Assembly (NCBI RefSeq): GCF_006439015.1 | Contig: NZ_RCZG01000012.1 | Location: 1 to 64,000, forward strand | Length of the DNA: 64,000 nucleotides | From: Mycolicibacterium hodleri | GTDB taxonomy: Bacteria > Actinomycetota > Actinomycetes > Mycobacteriales > Mycobacteriaceae | Direction of reading: 5' to 3' | Shown here: positions 10,317-18,685 of the stretch, in pieces | How positions within the stretch are numbered: the stretch's first letter is position 1 | Layout: each line of letters opens with the position of its first letter | Program-made: the position numbers and the translations under genes | The notes under the pieces: generated by a model | Databases searched by the model: none | Seen by the model: the letters and a program-made list of their open reading frames with translations, nothing else | What the model was told of the DNA's origin: nothing

Positions 10317-12179
10317 TCAAGCCCCCAATCGGGTGAGCAGTGTCGACAGCGCGGCAATCGCGTCGATCTTCGCGGTCAGGTATTCGTCGGGCCTGCTCGC
10401 CGCGTCCCCCAACGCCTTCGCCGGTCCGGCCAGGTAGACGTGCTCGACGCCGGCTGCGCGCGCTGCGGCCACGACGTCGGAGGCTGCCTCGGCGTAACGG
10501 GCATCGGTACCGCAGATCACCGCGGCGACCGGACCGCCGGCATCCGACACGGCTGTTGCCACGGCTGCTGCGTCCACCGTGCCCGGGTTCACCGTGTCGA
10601 TTCCACCCGATGCCATCAGATTCGCGGCGAATGTGGTCCGGATGTTGTGCTCGGCGAGTGGCCCCACCGGCAGCAGAAGCGCCGTCGGTCGTCGCCCGTG
10701 CTCGGCGAGATAGGCGTCGGACCGGTTGCGCAGCGCCTCGAAACCAGCTGCGTACCTGTCCACGGCTGGCGTCGAATCAGCTTGCGGAAGAGGCGCTTCT
10801 GCGAGATTCGGATACTCATTCACGCCGGTGAGCGCAGTCCGACGGTGCGCGATGTCGGCACTGCGTTTGGCTCGGACACCAGCGATCTCCGTGGCGATGT
10901 GATCACGGGCCGCGACGAAGCCGCCCTTGGCCTCGACGTCCTGGAAGTGCTTCCACGCTTCCTCCGTGAGCCCGCGCGTCAAGTCCTCGACGAACCACGA
11001 CCCGCCGCTCGGGTCGAGGACGCGTCCGAGGTGTGACTCCTCAAGGAGCAGAAGTTGGGTGTTGCGCGCCATTCGACGCGCGAAAGTTCTTGCCACACCT
11101 GGCAAGCCACCTGCAATCGAGCTGTCGAACTCGTACACCTGAATGGTGTCCGCGCCGCCGACGCCGGCACCGAACGCCCCGAGCGTAGTGCGCAGCATGT
11201 TCACCCAGGGGTCTCGTTGCGCCATCATCGGGCGCGACGTCACGGCGTGGATGATCGCCGCCCCCGCCTCGGGATGGCCGACGACCTCGGCCACCCTGGC
11301 CCAGAGTTGGCGGGCCGCGCGCAGTTTGGCGATGGTCATGAACTGGTCGTCGTCCGCGCTGTAGCGGAATGAAATCTGCTTGAGCGCGTCGGGCGCGGCG
11401 ATCCCGCCATCGCCGAGCAGGCGCAGGTAGGCAACCCCGGCGGCGACGGCACCCGCAAGTTCCCAAGAGGCGCTGGCCCCGAGGTCGTGGAAAGTGCACC
11501 CGTCGACGGTCACCGCACGCACGCCGCCGTCGTAGCCGACCGTCGTGGCCGCGGTCGCCACGACCTCATCGATCGTGGGTGCATTGCGGACGACGAGCGC
11601 TGCTGTCAATGGATCTGCGCCGAGGTCGACCGACAACCTGTGGCGCTTGTCCTCGTCCAAGTCGGTCACCAATGCCAGAACGGCCTCCGCCGCGGCGGCA
11701 TAGTCCGCACCCGCGTCGAGGATGACCGGCACCAGTTCGAGGTAGACGCCCTCCAGCATTCGGTCGAGCCGACTCACGTCGACGCCGTCTGCACCAACGC
11801 GCAGCACCAGCGCACTCACGCCGTCCGCCAGCGCCGACAGCACCGTTTCGTTTCCCTCGGAGACCCCAGCTCCCACCGGGAACGACTCCGCCACCTTCCA
11901 TCCGGAACGCACGTCGCGCAGGGCGTCGCCACCGCGGACGAAGGGCCACTGACCTGGCAGCGAAGGCTCCGGCAGAGCATCCAGGCTGGTGTACAGGGGC
12001 CGTACGCAGAAGCCCTCGTACGTCGGAGACTCGAGAAGCCGCTCGGGCTCTGCACCGAGATCCGCGGGATCCTTCCGGCCACCCTTTGCCAACACGCCTG
12101 CTACCGCAGCGCGCCAGTCTTCACGGTCGGATTCCATCGTGCCGGTGCTGGCACGTGACCCCTGTACGGACACCGGCAT
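10317..12179 (-). CDS. mutA: Methylmalonyl-CoA mutase, small subunit
   Basis: The non-catalytic partner of MutB, about 620 residues. It shares the barrel fold (PSLPGQWPFVRGGD, QISFRYSADDDQFMTIAKLRAARQLW, QRDPWVNMLRTTLGAFGAGVGGAD, SGGSWFVEDLT) but its C-terminal domain lacks the DxHxxG cobalamin motif, as in other actinobacterial heterodimers. It heads the operon mutA-mutB-meaB-lipL. The start is uncertain: the ATG at 12179 is directly preceded by GGGAG with no spacing, while the GTG at 12173 has the same Shine-Dalgarno at a better 6-nt distance. It is divergent from the TVP38 gene. Confidence 0.95.
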   Translation of the reverse strand: MPVSVQGSRASTGTMESDREDWRAAVAGVLAKGGRKDPADLGAEPERLLESPTYEGFCVRPLYTSLDALPEPSLPGQWPFVRGGDALRDVRSGWKVAESFPVGAGVSEGNETVLSALADGVSALVLRVGADGVDVSRLDRMLEGVYLELVPVILDAGADYAAAAEAVLALVTDLDEDKRHRLSVDLGADPLTAALVVRNAPTIDEVVATAATTVGYDGGVRAVTVDGCTFHDLGASASWELAGAVAAGVAYLRLLGDGGIAAPDALKQISFRYSADDDQFMTIAKLRAARQLWARVAEVVGHPEAGAAIIHAVTSRPMMAQRDPWVNMLRTTLGAFGAGVGGADTIQVYEFDSSIAGGLPGVARTFARRMARNTQLLLLEESHLGRVLDPSGGSWFVEDLTRGLTEEAWKHFQDVEAKGGFVAARDHIATEIAGVRAKRSADIAHRRTALTGVNEYPNLAEAPLPQADSTPAVDRYAAGFEALRNRSDAYLAEHGRRPTALLLPVGPLAEHNIRTTFAANLMASGGIDTVNPGTVDAAAVATAVSDAGGPVAAVICGTDARYAEAASDVVAAARAAGVEHVYLAGPAKALGDAASRPDEYLTAKIDAIAALSTLLTRLGA

Positions 12180-12307
12180 CTCCCTGTTGTCGCGTGTGTG
12201 ACGAACCACCCGCCCATCAGGCTAAATGATCGTCGTCACCCACCGTCCCCGCGGGCACGGGTCGAGCGGCGTTGCCGCCGGGAGGCGCCGACTGATGCCA
12301 CGTACCC

Positions 12308-13057
12308 TTGACAAGCGTGAAGCCCGTCGTCAGAACGCTGCGCGGGGTCGGTAGCGCCGTCGCCGCGACCGTGCGGCAGGTTCCTCGGCGGCGGATGATC
12401 GCCTTGGCGACCGCCGCTGTGATTCTCGTCGCACTCGTCCTGGTGGTGCCACTGCCGACCGCGGTCCAGATGCGCGACTGGGCGACCTCAGTCGGACCGT
12501 GGTTCCCGCTGGCCTTTTTCGCGGCGCATGTGATCGTCACGGTGTTTCCGTTCCCACGAACTGCCTTTACCCTGTCCGCCGGCCTGCTCTTCGGTCCGAC
12601 GTTGGGCGTGGGAATCGCGCTCGTCGCCAGCACGCTCAGCGCCGTCATTGCGTTGTTCCTCGTTCGAGCCGTCGGCTGGCAGCTCATCCGACTGGTTCGA
12701 CATCCCAGGATCGACGCGCTGAATACCCGGCTTCAGCAACGGGGTTGGCCGACTGTCCTGTCGATGCGGATGATCCCGGCAGTGCCCTTCTCGGTGTTCA
12801 ACTACGCGGCAGGCGCCTCGGCGATTCGCGTGCTGCCGTACACGCTCGCCACCATCGTCGGCCTGCTTCCGGGCACGGCGGCGATCGTAATCTTCGGCGA
12901 TGCGCTCACCGGCAACGTGAGCCCGTTGTTCTTCCTGGTCTCGGTCTGCACCGCCAGCCTCGGCATCGCGGGGCTGATCTACGAGATTCGCAGTCATCGG
13001 CGTCATGGCGTCGAAGCATCCGAAGCGGACTCTGCAGAGCAGATCGCCACGCCCTGA
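12308..13057 (+). CDS. TVP38/TMEM64 (SNARE-associated / DedA-like) membrane protein
   Basis: A 249-residue integral membrane protein matching the position and family of Rv1491c. An N-terminal span (residues 31-50) is followed by the SNARE-associated Golgi domain, with FFAAHVIVTVFPFPRTAFTL, GLLFGPTLGVGIALVAS and the conserved MRMIPAVPFSVFNYAAG. C-terminal spans follow near residues 175-200 and 205-225. In bacteria this family is implicated in membrane lipid handling; a specific role is not known here. The start is a TTG at 12308 or GTG at 12317. An ATG at 12295 behind GGAGG is in another frame. The gene runs opposite to mutA and converges on the DoxX-like pseudogene. Confidence 0.85.
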   Translation: MTSVKPVVRTLRGVGSAVAATVRQVPRRRMIALATAAVILVALVLVVPLPTAVQMRDWATSVGPWFPLAFFAAHVIVTVFPFPRTAFTLSAGLLFGPTLGVGIALVASTLSAVIALFLVRAVGWQLIRLVRHPRIDALNTRLQQRGWPTVLSMRMIPAVPFSVFNYAAGASAIRVLPYTLATIVGLLPGTAAIVIFGDALTGNVSPLFFLVSVCTASLGIAGLIYEIRSHRRHGVEASEADSAEQIATP

Positions 13058-13060
13058 TTT

Positions 13061-13419
13061 TCACGCCGTGGCGCGTGGGCCCTTCACCGTCAGCGCGCCG
13101 TAGAGGCCGAGGAACCCCGTCGCCGCCACCAGCCCAGGGCTCCAGTCTCTGGCTCTCACGTGGAACGTCACCGCCAATGTGAAGTAGACGGTCAGCATGA
13201 GGGTGGTCAGGCGGGCCAGCGCCGGAAACCTGTACGCGGACAGCAATCCGATCGCCGAGGCCCCTTGACGATCGGCAGTAGCGGGCGCAGTTCCTCTGCC
13301 AATCCGACGTCGTCCAGCGCCTTCTTGACCGGTGGAAGCTGCAGACCGCACGCGACCGCATCGCCGGCCTGGATCGCCGCCAGCACGCCGTAGGTGCGGG
13401 TCGAGTTGAGGGCGGTCAT
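13061..13419 (-). pseudogene. DoxX-like membrane protein gene with a single-base frameshift
   Basis: Two overlapping leftward frames together encode one DoxX-like protein of about 118 residues. The first (from the ATG at 13419) gives MTALNSTRTYGVLAA...LRPLLPIVKG. The second continues with ASAIGLLSAYRFPALARL, hydrophobic spans and ALTVKGPRATA to the stop at 13061. They join if one G is added to the G run read on this strand (C run at 13261-13264). The ATG overlaps the stop of the stomatin gene by 4 bp, so the gene was coupled to it. The break is either a recent inactivation or a homopolymer sequencing error; the rest of the frame is intact. Confidence 0.75.
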
Positions 13420-14633
13420 TGACCCGGGTTGCCGTGCCGCGGAGCCGGCGGCCGCGTGTAATCGGTGGCCGGCGGCTGGGCCTGCTGCGACAGTGGTGCG
13501 TACTGCGGGAGTGCATCGAGGGTCCCCGACACGGGGGTCCGTGCCTCGGCTACGGCCTGCGCGACGGCCTGGGCGATCTCCGGATCGGTCTTCGTGTCAA
13601 ACCATCCGGCCACCTCCTCGGAGTCGTCCTCGGGCTTCGGCAAGTCTTCCTCCACCGGTGACGGCTGGTAGCGGAAGACACCGTCCTCACCGGGAGCGCC
13701 GAGCATCTTGGTGAAACCCTGGAGCGCCGTGCCGAAGTCGCTGGGCACCAGCCAGACCTTGTTCGCCTCGCCCTTGGCCATCAGCGGCAGCGTCTGCAGG
13801 TACTGGTAGGCAAGCATCTCGGGCGTCGGGCGACCGGCCTTGATCGCCGCGAAGGTCTTCTCGATCGCCTTGGCCTGGCCCTGGGCCTGCAGGTAGGACG
13901 CGGCGCGCTCACCCTGAGCGCGCAACATTCGGGACTGCCGGTCGGCCTCGGCGGCCAGGATCGCCGCCTGCTTGGCACCCTCGGCGGAGAGGATCTGCGC
14001 CTGTTTCTGGCCTTCGGCCTGCTTGATCGACGCCTCGCGGTTGCCTTCGGCAGTGAGGATCATGGCGCGCTTCTCGCGGTCGGCGCGCATCTGCTTCTCC
14101 ATCGAGTCCTGGATCGACGGTGGCGGGTCGATGCTGCGGAGTTCGACACGGGCCACGCGAAGTCCCCATCGGCCGGTGGCCTCGTCGAGCACACCGCGGA
14201 GTTGGCCGTTGATCTGGTCGCGCGAGGTCAGCGCCTGTTCCAGGGTCATGCCGCCGACCACGTTGCGCAGGGTGGTCGTGGTCAACTGCTCGACGCCGAC
14301 GATGTAGTTGCTGATCGCGTAGACCGCAGCTTGGGGCTCGGTGACCTGAAAGTAGACGACGGTGTCGATGTTGACCGTCAGGTTGTCCTCGGTGATCACC
14401 GGCTGCGGAGGGAACGACACCACCCGCTCACGCAGGTCGACCCTGGCGCGAATCTTGTCGACGAACGGCAGCAGCAGCGTGAGCTGACCGGAGACCGTCT
14501 TGCTGTAGCGCCCGAGCCGTTCGATCACCGCGGCCTCCGCCTGCGGAATCACCTTGACGGACTTGACGACCACGATGATGGCGAAGATCACCAGCACCGC
14601 GGCCAGAACCAAGCCGAACACAGCACCATCCAT
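13416..14633 (-). CDS. SPFH/stomatin-like (band 7) membrane protein
   Basis: A 405-residue protein corresponding to Rv1488. An N-terminal membrane anchor (residues 4-25, rich in V/I/A) leads into the SPFH domain (VIPQAEAAVIERLGRYSKT, LPFVDKIRARVDLRERVVSFPPQPVITEDN). An Ala/Glu/Lys-rich coiled coil follows (about 180-260: ILTAEGNREASIKQAEGQ and similar), then a Pro/Gln-rich tail. These proteins form oligomeric membrane microdomain scaffolds and usually pair with an NfeD protein. The NfeD gene lies just upstream, 26 bp away, fitting that partnership. The downstream DoxX-like gene overlaps its stop. Confidence 0.93.
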   Translation of the reverse strand: MDGAVFGLVLAAVLVIFAIIVVVKSVKVIPQAEAAVIERLGRYSKTVSGQLTLLLPFVDKIRARVDLRERVVSFPPQPVITEDNLTVNIDTVVYFQVTEPQAAVYAISNYIVGVEQLTTTTLRNVVGGMTLEQALTSRDQINGQLRGVLDEATGRWGLRVARVELRSIDPPPSIQDSMEKQMRADREKRAMILTAEGNREASIKQAEGQKQAQILSAEGAKQAAILAAEADRQSRMLRAQGERAASYLQAQGQAKAIEKTFAAIKAGRPTPEMLAYQYLQTLPLMAKGEANKVWLVPSDFGTALQGFTKMLGAPGEDGVFRYQPSPVEEDLPKPEDDSEEVAGWFDTKTDPEIAQAVAQAVAEARTPVSGTLDALPQYAPLSQQAQPPATDYTRPPAPRHGNPGQ

Positions 14634-14659
14634 TGCAGTTCTCCCCTTACCTAAGAAAC

Positions 14660-15091
14660 TCAGATGCCCTTGAAGACGACCGCGGTAGCGCCGTCGATGT
14701 TCATGACGGTGACGTGGTCACCCGGTTCGTAGACCTCGGTCTCGTCGAGTGGCCGAGCCGTCCACACCTCGCCGTCGAGTTTTACCTGGCCCTCGTGGCG
14801 TGACACCCGATCGATCACGAGCGCGCTCTTGCCCTCGAGGGCCTTCATCGGTTCCGGCAGACCGGTGCCGGCCGCGAACCGCTTCCGCAACGCCGGGCGG
14901 ACCAGAACCAGCAGCAGGATGGAGATTGCCGCGAAGACCGCACCGTCGACCCAGACCGGTCCGCCGAACAGCGCGCTCGCGCCGGCGGCCGACAACGCAC
15001 CGCCGCTGAGCATCAGCAGGAAGAGGTCACCGGTCAGCGCTTCGGCACCGGCCAGGGCGAGTGCCGCGACCAGCCAAATCAGTGCGCCCAT
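14660..15091 (-). CDS. NfeD-like membrane protein
   Basis: A 143-residue protein corresponding to Rv1487. Three hydrophobic N-terminal segments (IWLVAALALAGAEALT, LFLLMLSGGALSAAG, AVFAAISILLLVLV) precede a C-terminal OB-fold domain of the NfeD type (ALEGKSALVIDRVSRHEG, KLDGEVWTARPLDE, VMNIDGATAVVF). NfeD proteins are the usual partners of stomatin/SPFH proteins, and the SPFH gene is next in the same direction. The start at 15091 is chosen because the longer frame to 15130 adds only an Arg-rich tail that blocks the membrane segment. It is divergent from the conserved gene at 15150, 58 bp away. Confidence 0.9.
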   Translation of the reverse strand: MGALIWLVAALALAGAEALTGDLFLLMLSGGALSAAGASALFGGPVWVDGAVFAAISILLLVLVRPALRKRFAAGTGLPEPMKALEGKSALVIDRVSRHEGQVKLDGEVWTARPLDETEVYEPGDHVTVMNIDGATAVVFKGI

Positions 15092-15149
15092 GGGCCAAGC
15101 GTACGCGTGTCGCGCTCGCCGAGCCCTCAACTACTACACTGCCTGCATC

Positions 15150-16025
15150 ATGTGGTGCCCCAGTGTTTCCCTTTCGGTATGGGCCAACGCGTGGCTCGCC
15201 GGCCTCGCCGCGCCGGATGACGTGCTTGATGCGCTATCACTTTGGGCGCCAAGGCATTCCGTCACCGCCTACGACTCCGTTGCGGCAGATCGCACAGGTC
15301 TGCCGTGGCCGGATCTCACCGATGCCGGCGCGGTCTCGATGCTGCAGACGCTGCGTACGGCCGCCGGCCCGCCGACCGGCGAGCCGGCGATGTCGGTCGC
15401 GCTCCCGGTTCCCGGTGACGTCCGCGGGCTGCCGGCCGGAACCCAGTTCACCCTCGACGCCATCTCGGCGGGCGAGGCCATCACCGTGTCGCACCAGGGC
15501 ACCACCGCGGTGGGCCTCGTCCCCGAGTTCGCCTACGACGAGACCGATCCGGATTACGACCACACCGACGACGAGTCGACAGATCACTATGCCGAACCGA
15601 TCGCGCTGGCATGGACTGTGTACTCGCTTCCAGTGGTGCCGCTCGGCGAGCACCTCGACCTCGGACACGCCGAATACGAACTGCGCGCCGCCGTACGCTC
15701 GGCAGCCGACGCGCTCGGCACTCTGCGCGCCGGGATGACGTCGGCCGACGTCGCCGATCCTCGAGGCCTCGTCGAACAGGTCCTCGAGTCGGCACGCCTG
15801 CATCGCGCACCCGATCATGCCCCGGAGCGCGCCCTCCGAGTGTTGGAGAACGCCGCGCACGTCGACGCCATCATCACGGTCAGTTCGGGATTGATGCCGA
15901 TCGGGCTTCAGTCGTCGTCCGAGATGCAGATCGCCAACGATGCGCTTCGCCCGCTGGTCAACGTGGTGCGTTCGGCGCGAATGGCCGCGGTCAGCGCGAT
16001 CCTGCAGTCGGCGTGGCGTCGCTAG
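15150..16025 (+). CDS. Conserved mycobacterial protein of unknown function (Rv1486c-like)
   Basis: A 291-residue soluble protein that I place with Rv1486c by position, orientation and length. It opens MWCPSVSLSVWANAWLAG and has an acidic central segment (YDETDPDYDHTDDESTDHYAE) and a helical C-terminal half. No catalytic motif or named domain is recognisable. The frame is open further upstream to 14829, but that part overlaps nfeD antisense and is not credible. Its 3' end overlaps that of hemH by 35 bp, tail to tail. Confidence 0.8.
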   Translation: MWCPSVSLSVWANAWLAGLAAPDDVLDALSLWAPRHSVTAYDSVAADRTGLPWPDLTDAGAVSMLQTLRTAAGPPTGEPAMSVALPVPGDVRGLPAGTQFTLDAISAGEAITVSHQGTTAVGLVPEFAYDETDPDYDHTDDESTDHYAEPIALAWTVYSLPVVPLGEHLDLGHAEYELRAAVRSAADALGTLRAGMTSADVADPRGLVEQVLESARLHRAPDHAPERALRVLENAAHVDAIITVSSGLMPIGLQSSSEMQIANDALRPLVNVVRSARMAAVSAILQSAWRR

Positions 16026-17058
16026 AGCAGTTAGGCGTGCACAACGCGCCGTCGATGCTGAACCCGTAACCGGGAACCGGCTCGGGGCCGACGATCCTGG
16101 CGGGGTCGCGTCCCTGGCGCAGTTCGTCCATCAAGTCGACGGCCAACCCGGCGAAGCGCCGCTGTGCATTCGGTGTCGTCGCGCGCGCAAACGCGACGCC
16201 CGCCGCCTCCGCCTGCTCGCGAAGTTCGTTGTCGAGGTCCCAGACCACCTCGATGTGATCGGCGACGAAACCGATCGGGCACACGATCACGGCCTTCGTG
16301 CCCCCCGTTGCCAGCGCGGTGAGCTGATCGGACACGTCGGGCTCCAGCCACGGCACCTGCGGAGGACCGGATCTGGACTGCCACACCTGGTCGTAGTCGG
16401 AGTAACCCGCGGCCTTCGCCACCAGCCCGGCCGAGTAGGCCACCTGCCTGCTGTAGAGATCCGGCCCGCAGCGCGACGCCGCGCGCATCGGAATCGAGTG
16501 GGCGGTGAAGATCAGGCGAGCGTCGTCGCGCAGATCTGCCGGGAGAGTCGCGGCGGCGTCGACGATCGCCTCGGCGAACATCTCCACCAGGAGCGGGTGA
16601 TCGAAGTACTGCCGCAGTTTGACGAGTTCGGGTGCGTCCGCGCCGACTGCGACGCGTGCCCGGGTGATGTCCTCCTGGTACTGAGTGCAGCCGGAGTAGC
16701 CACCCCACGCCGACGTGGTGAACACCGCGGCACGCCGGATTCCGTCGTCGCGCATCCGCGTCACGGTGTCCTCGACGTACGGCTCCCAGTTGCGGTTGCC
16801 GAAGTACACCGGCATGCCGATGCCTCGGTCGGCGAGCTCCGTCTCGATCTGGTCGATCAGGTCGCGGTTGATGCCGTTGATCGGCGACACCCCACCGAAG
16901 TGCAGGTAGTGCTCGGCGACGGAATCAAGGCGCTCGGGCGGGATGTTGCGACCGCGGGTGACGTTCTCCAGGAAGGGCCGCACCTGTTCGGGCCCCTCCG
17001 GGCCGCCGAACGACAGCAGCAGGAGCGCATCGAACGCCGCGGAAGTCGATCCGCTCAC
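15991..17058 (-). CDS. hemH: Ferrochelatase (coproporphyrin/protoporphyrin), HemH/HemZ
   Basis: A 355-residue ferrochelatase that inserts iron into the porphyrin in heme synthesis. Visible: LLLLSFGGPEGPEQVRPFL at the start, the catalytic-His region FTAHSIPMR, WQSRSGPPQVPWLEPD and CPIGFVADHIEV. The C-terminal CTPNC pair, plus an internal Cys in GYSGCTQYQ, fits the [2Fe-2S]-binding actinobacterial type. The GTG start at 17058 overlaps the inhA stop (GTGA), so hemH is translationally coupled as the third gene of fabG1-inhA-hemH, as in M. tuberculosis. The longer frame to 17139 only reads through inhA in another frame. Confidence 0.95.
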   Translation of the reverse strand: MSGSTSAAFDALLLLSFGGPEGPEQVRPFLENVTRGRNIPPERLDSVAEHYLHFGGVSPINGINRDLIDQIETELADRGIGMPVYFGNRNWEPYVEDTVTRMRDDGIRRAAVFTTSAWGGYSGCTQYQEDITRARVAVGADAPELVKLRQYFDHPLLVEMFAEAIVDAAATLPADLRDDARLIFTAHSIPMRAASRCGPDLYSRQVAYSAGLVAKAAGYSDYDQVWQSRSGPPQVPWLEPDVSDQLTALATGGTKAVIVCPIGFVADHIEVVWDLDNELREQAEAAGVAFARATTPNAQRRFAGLAVDLMDELRQGRDPARIVGPEPVPGYGFSIDGALCTPNCSSDATPTAGSR

Positions 17059-17864
17059 AGCAACTGGGTACTGGCGCCGCCGTCGGCATAGACGATCGTG
17101 CCGGTGGTGGCGGGCAGCCAGTCGGACATCAACGCACATACCGTCTTTGCGACCGCGGTGGGATCCTTCATGTTCCAGCCAAGTGGCGCGCGCTGGTCCC
17201 AGCCCTCCTCCAGTAGTTTGATCTGATCGCCTGCGGCATCACCGAGCGCGCCGCCGACGATGGCACTCATCGCAAGGGTGCGAATCGGTCCTGCGGCAAC
17301 AAGATTCGAACGGACGCCATATTGGCCGGCCTCACGCGCTACGAAGCGGTTCACCGACTCCAGGGCGCTCTTGGCGACTGTCATCCAGTTGTAGGCGGGC
17401 ATCGCGCGAGTCGGGTCGAAGTCCATGCCGACGATGCCACCGCCGGAGTTCATGATCGGCAGCACGGCCTTGGCCAGGGAGGCGTAGGAGTAGGCCGAGA
17501 TGTGGATGCCCTTGGCGACGTCCTCGTAAGGAGCGTCGAAGAACGGGTTGATGCCCATGCCGGTCTGCGGCATGAAGCCGATCGAGTGCACGACGCCATC
17601 GAGCTTGTTGCCCTCACCGATGACCTCGGTGACACGGTCGGCCAGCGTCGCGAGGTGTTCGGAGTTCTGTACGTCCAGCTCCAGCAGCGGAGCGGGGTTG
17701 GGCAAGCGGTCGGCGATCCGCTGGATCAACTTCATCCGGTCGAACCCGGTCAACACCAGCTCCGCGCCGGCCTCCTGCGCGACCTTCGCGATGTGGAACG
17801 CGATCGACGAGTCCGTGATGATCCCCGTGACGAGGATGCGCTTGCCTTCGAGAAACCCTGCCAT
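17055..17864 (-). CDS. inhA: NADH-dependent enoyl-ACP reductase InhA
   Basis: A 269-residue FAS-II enoyl reductase for mycolic acid elongation and the target of activated isoniazid. The length equals the M. tuberculosis enzyme, so residue numbers transfer directly: NADH-binding GIITDSSIAF with I16 and I21, S94 in HSIGFMP, F149, and catalytic Y158 and K165 (MPAYNWMTVAKSALES). All are the drug-sensitive type residues. It follows fabG1 by about 50 bp and overlaps hemH by 4 bp. Expression is presumably from the fabG1 promoter described below. Confidence 0.98.
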   Translation of the reverse strand: MAGFLEGKRILVTGIITDSSIAFHIAKVAQEAGAELVLTGFDRMKLIQRIADRLPNPAPLLELDVQNSEHLATLADRVTEVIGEGNKLDGVVHSIGFMPQTGMGINPFFDAPYEDVAKGIHISAYSYASLAKAVLPIMNSGGGIVGMDFDPTRAMPAYNWMTVAKSALESVNRFVAREAGQYGVRSNLVAAGPIRTLAMSAIVGGALGDAAGDQIKLLEEGWDQRAPLGWNMKDPTAVAKTVCALMSDWLPATTGTIVYADGGASTQLL

Positions 17865-17917
17865 GTCAGTCCTTCGTGATCCGTGATGGTCGTGAACGGT
17901 TCTAGTGGCCGCGCTGT

Positions 17918-18634
17918 TCAGTGGCCCATGCCCATGCCGCCGTCGACAGGGAGCACGGCGCCGGAGATGTAACCGGCGTCCTCGGACGCCAGAAAGCTGA
18001 CCGCTGCGGCGACCTCCTGGGCGGTACCGACTCGCTTCGCCGGGATGAAGTCCAGCGCCCCCTCCTGGATCCGTTCGTCGAGCGCACGTGTCATCTCGGT
18101 GTCGATGTAGCCGGGAGCCACGACGTTTGCGGTGACCCCCGCCTTGGACAGCTCACGCGCGATCGAGCGGGCCATGCCGATCAGACCGGCCTTGGAGGCC
18201 GCGTAGTTGGCCTGGTTGCCGATACCCCAGGTGCCGGAGACCGAGCCGACGAAGATCATCCGGCCGAAGCGCTTTCGCTGCATGCTCCTCGATGCGCGCT
18301 GGGCCACCCGGAAGGCACCGGTGAGGTTCGCGTCGATGACCTTTTCGAATTTCTCCTCGGTCATCCGCATGAGGAAGGCGTCCTGGGCGATGCCGGCGTT
18401 GGATACCAGCACCTCGACTGGACCCTGGTGCTCCTCGACGGCCTTGAAAGCACGGTCGACGGCGTCGTTGTCGGTGACGTCGCACTCCACGCCGAACAGT
18501 CCGTCCGGTGCACCCGAGCCACGGTGTGTCACCGCGACCGCGTGCCCGTCGGCGGCCAACCGCTCGGCGATGGCGAGACCGATGCCGCGGTTGCCGCCGG
18601 TGACCAGCACGGAGCGCGATACGAAGTCCGTCAT
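17918..18634 (-). CDS. fabG1: 3-oxoacyl-ACP reductase MabA/FabG1
   Basis: A 238-residue short-chain dehydrogenase reducing 3-oxoacyl-ACP in FAS-II. The NADPH-binding motif is VTGGNRGIG. The catalytic triad is S131, Y144 and K148, counted from the ATG at 18634 (VGSVSGTWGIGNQANYAASK). NAGIAQDAFLMRM and APGYIDTEMT are family-typical. An in-frame TTG at 18643 would add three residues, but the ATG sits in the same position relative to the conserved promoter core as the M. tuberculosis start. It is the first gene of fabG1-inhA-hemH and lies only 51 bp after the VWA gene on the same strand. Confidence 0.96.
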   Translation of the reverse strand: MTDFVSRSVLVTGGNRGIGLAIAERLAADGHAVAVTHRGSGAPDGLFGVECDVTDNDAVDRAFKAVEEHQGPVEVLVSNAGIAQDAFLMRMTEEKFEKVIDANLTGAFRVAQRASRSMQRKRFGRMIFVGSVSGTWGIGNQANYAASKAGLIGMARSIARELSKAGVTANVVAPGYIDTEMTRALDERIQEGALDFIPAKRVGTAQEVAAAVSFLASEDAGYISGAVLPVDGGMGMGH

Positions 18635-18638
18635 GATC

Positions 18639-18656
18639 GCCAACCTATCGTCTCGC
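18639..18656 (-). promoter_or_regulatory. Conserved core of the fabG1-inhA promoter
   Basis: Read on the minus strand, the bases just upstream of fabG1 include GCGAGACGATAGGTTG. From memory this same string lies upstream of fabG1 in M. tuberculosis, where promoter mutations at -8, -15 and -17 raise inhA expression. The base matching -15 is the wild-type C (complement of 18650). The whole fabG1 leader here is only 51 bp, so the promoter must overlap the end of the VWA gene. Confidence 0.6.
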
Positions 18657-18685
18657 TCGGGTCCGGCCGAAATCGACCGTGCGGG

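Noticed and set aside
12308..12313. TTGACA taken as a -35 box
   Set aside because: It coincides with the probable TTG start of the TVP38 gene and no -10 follows before the coding region.
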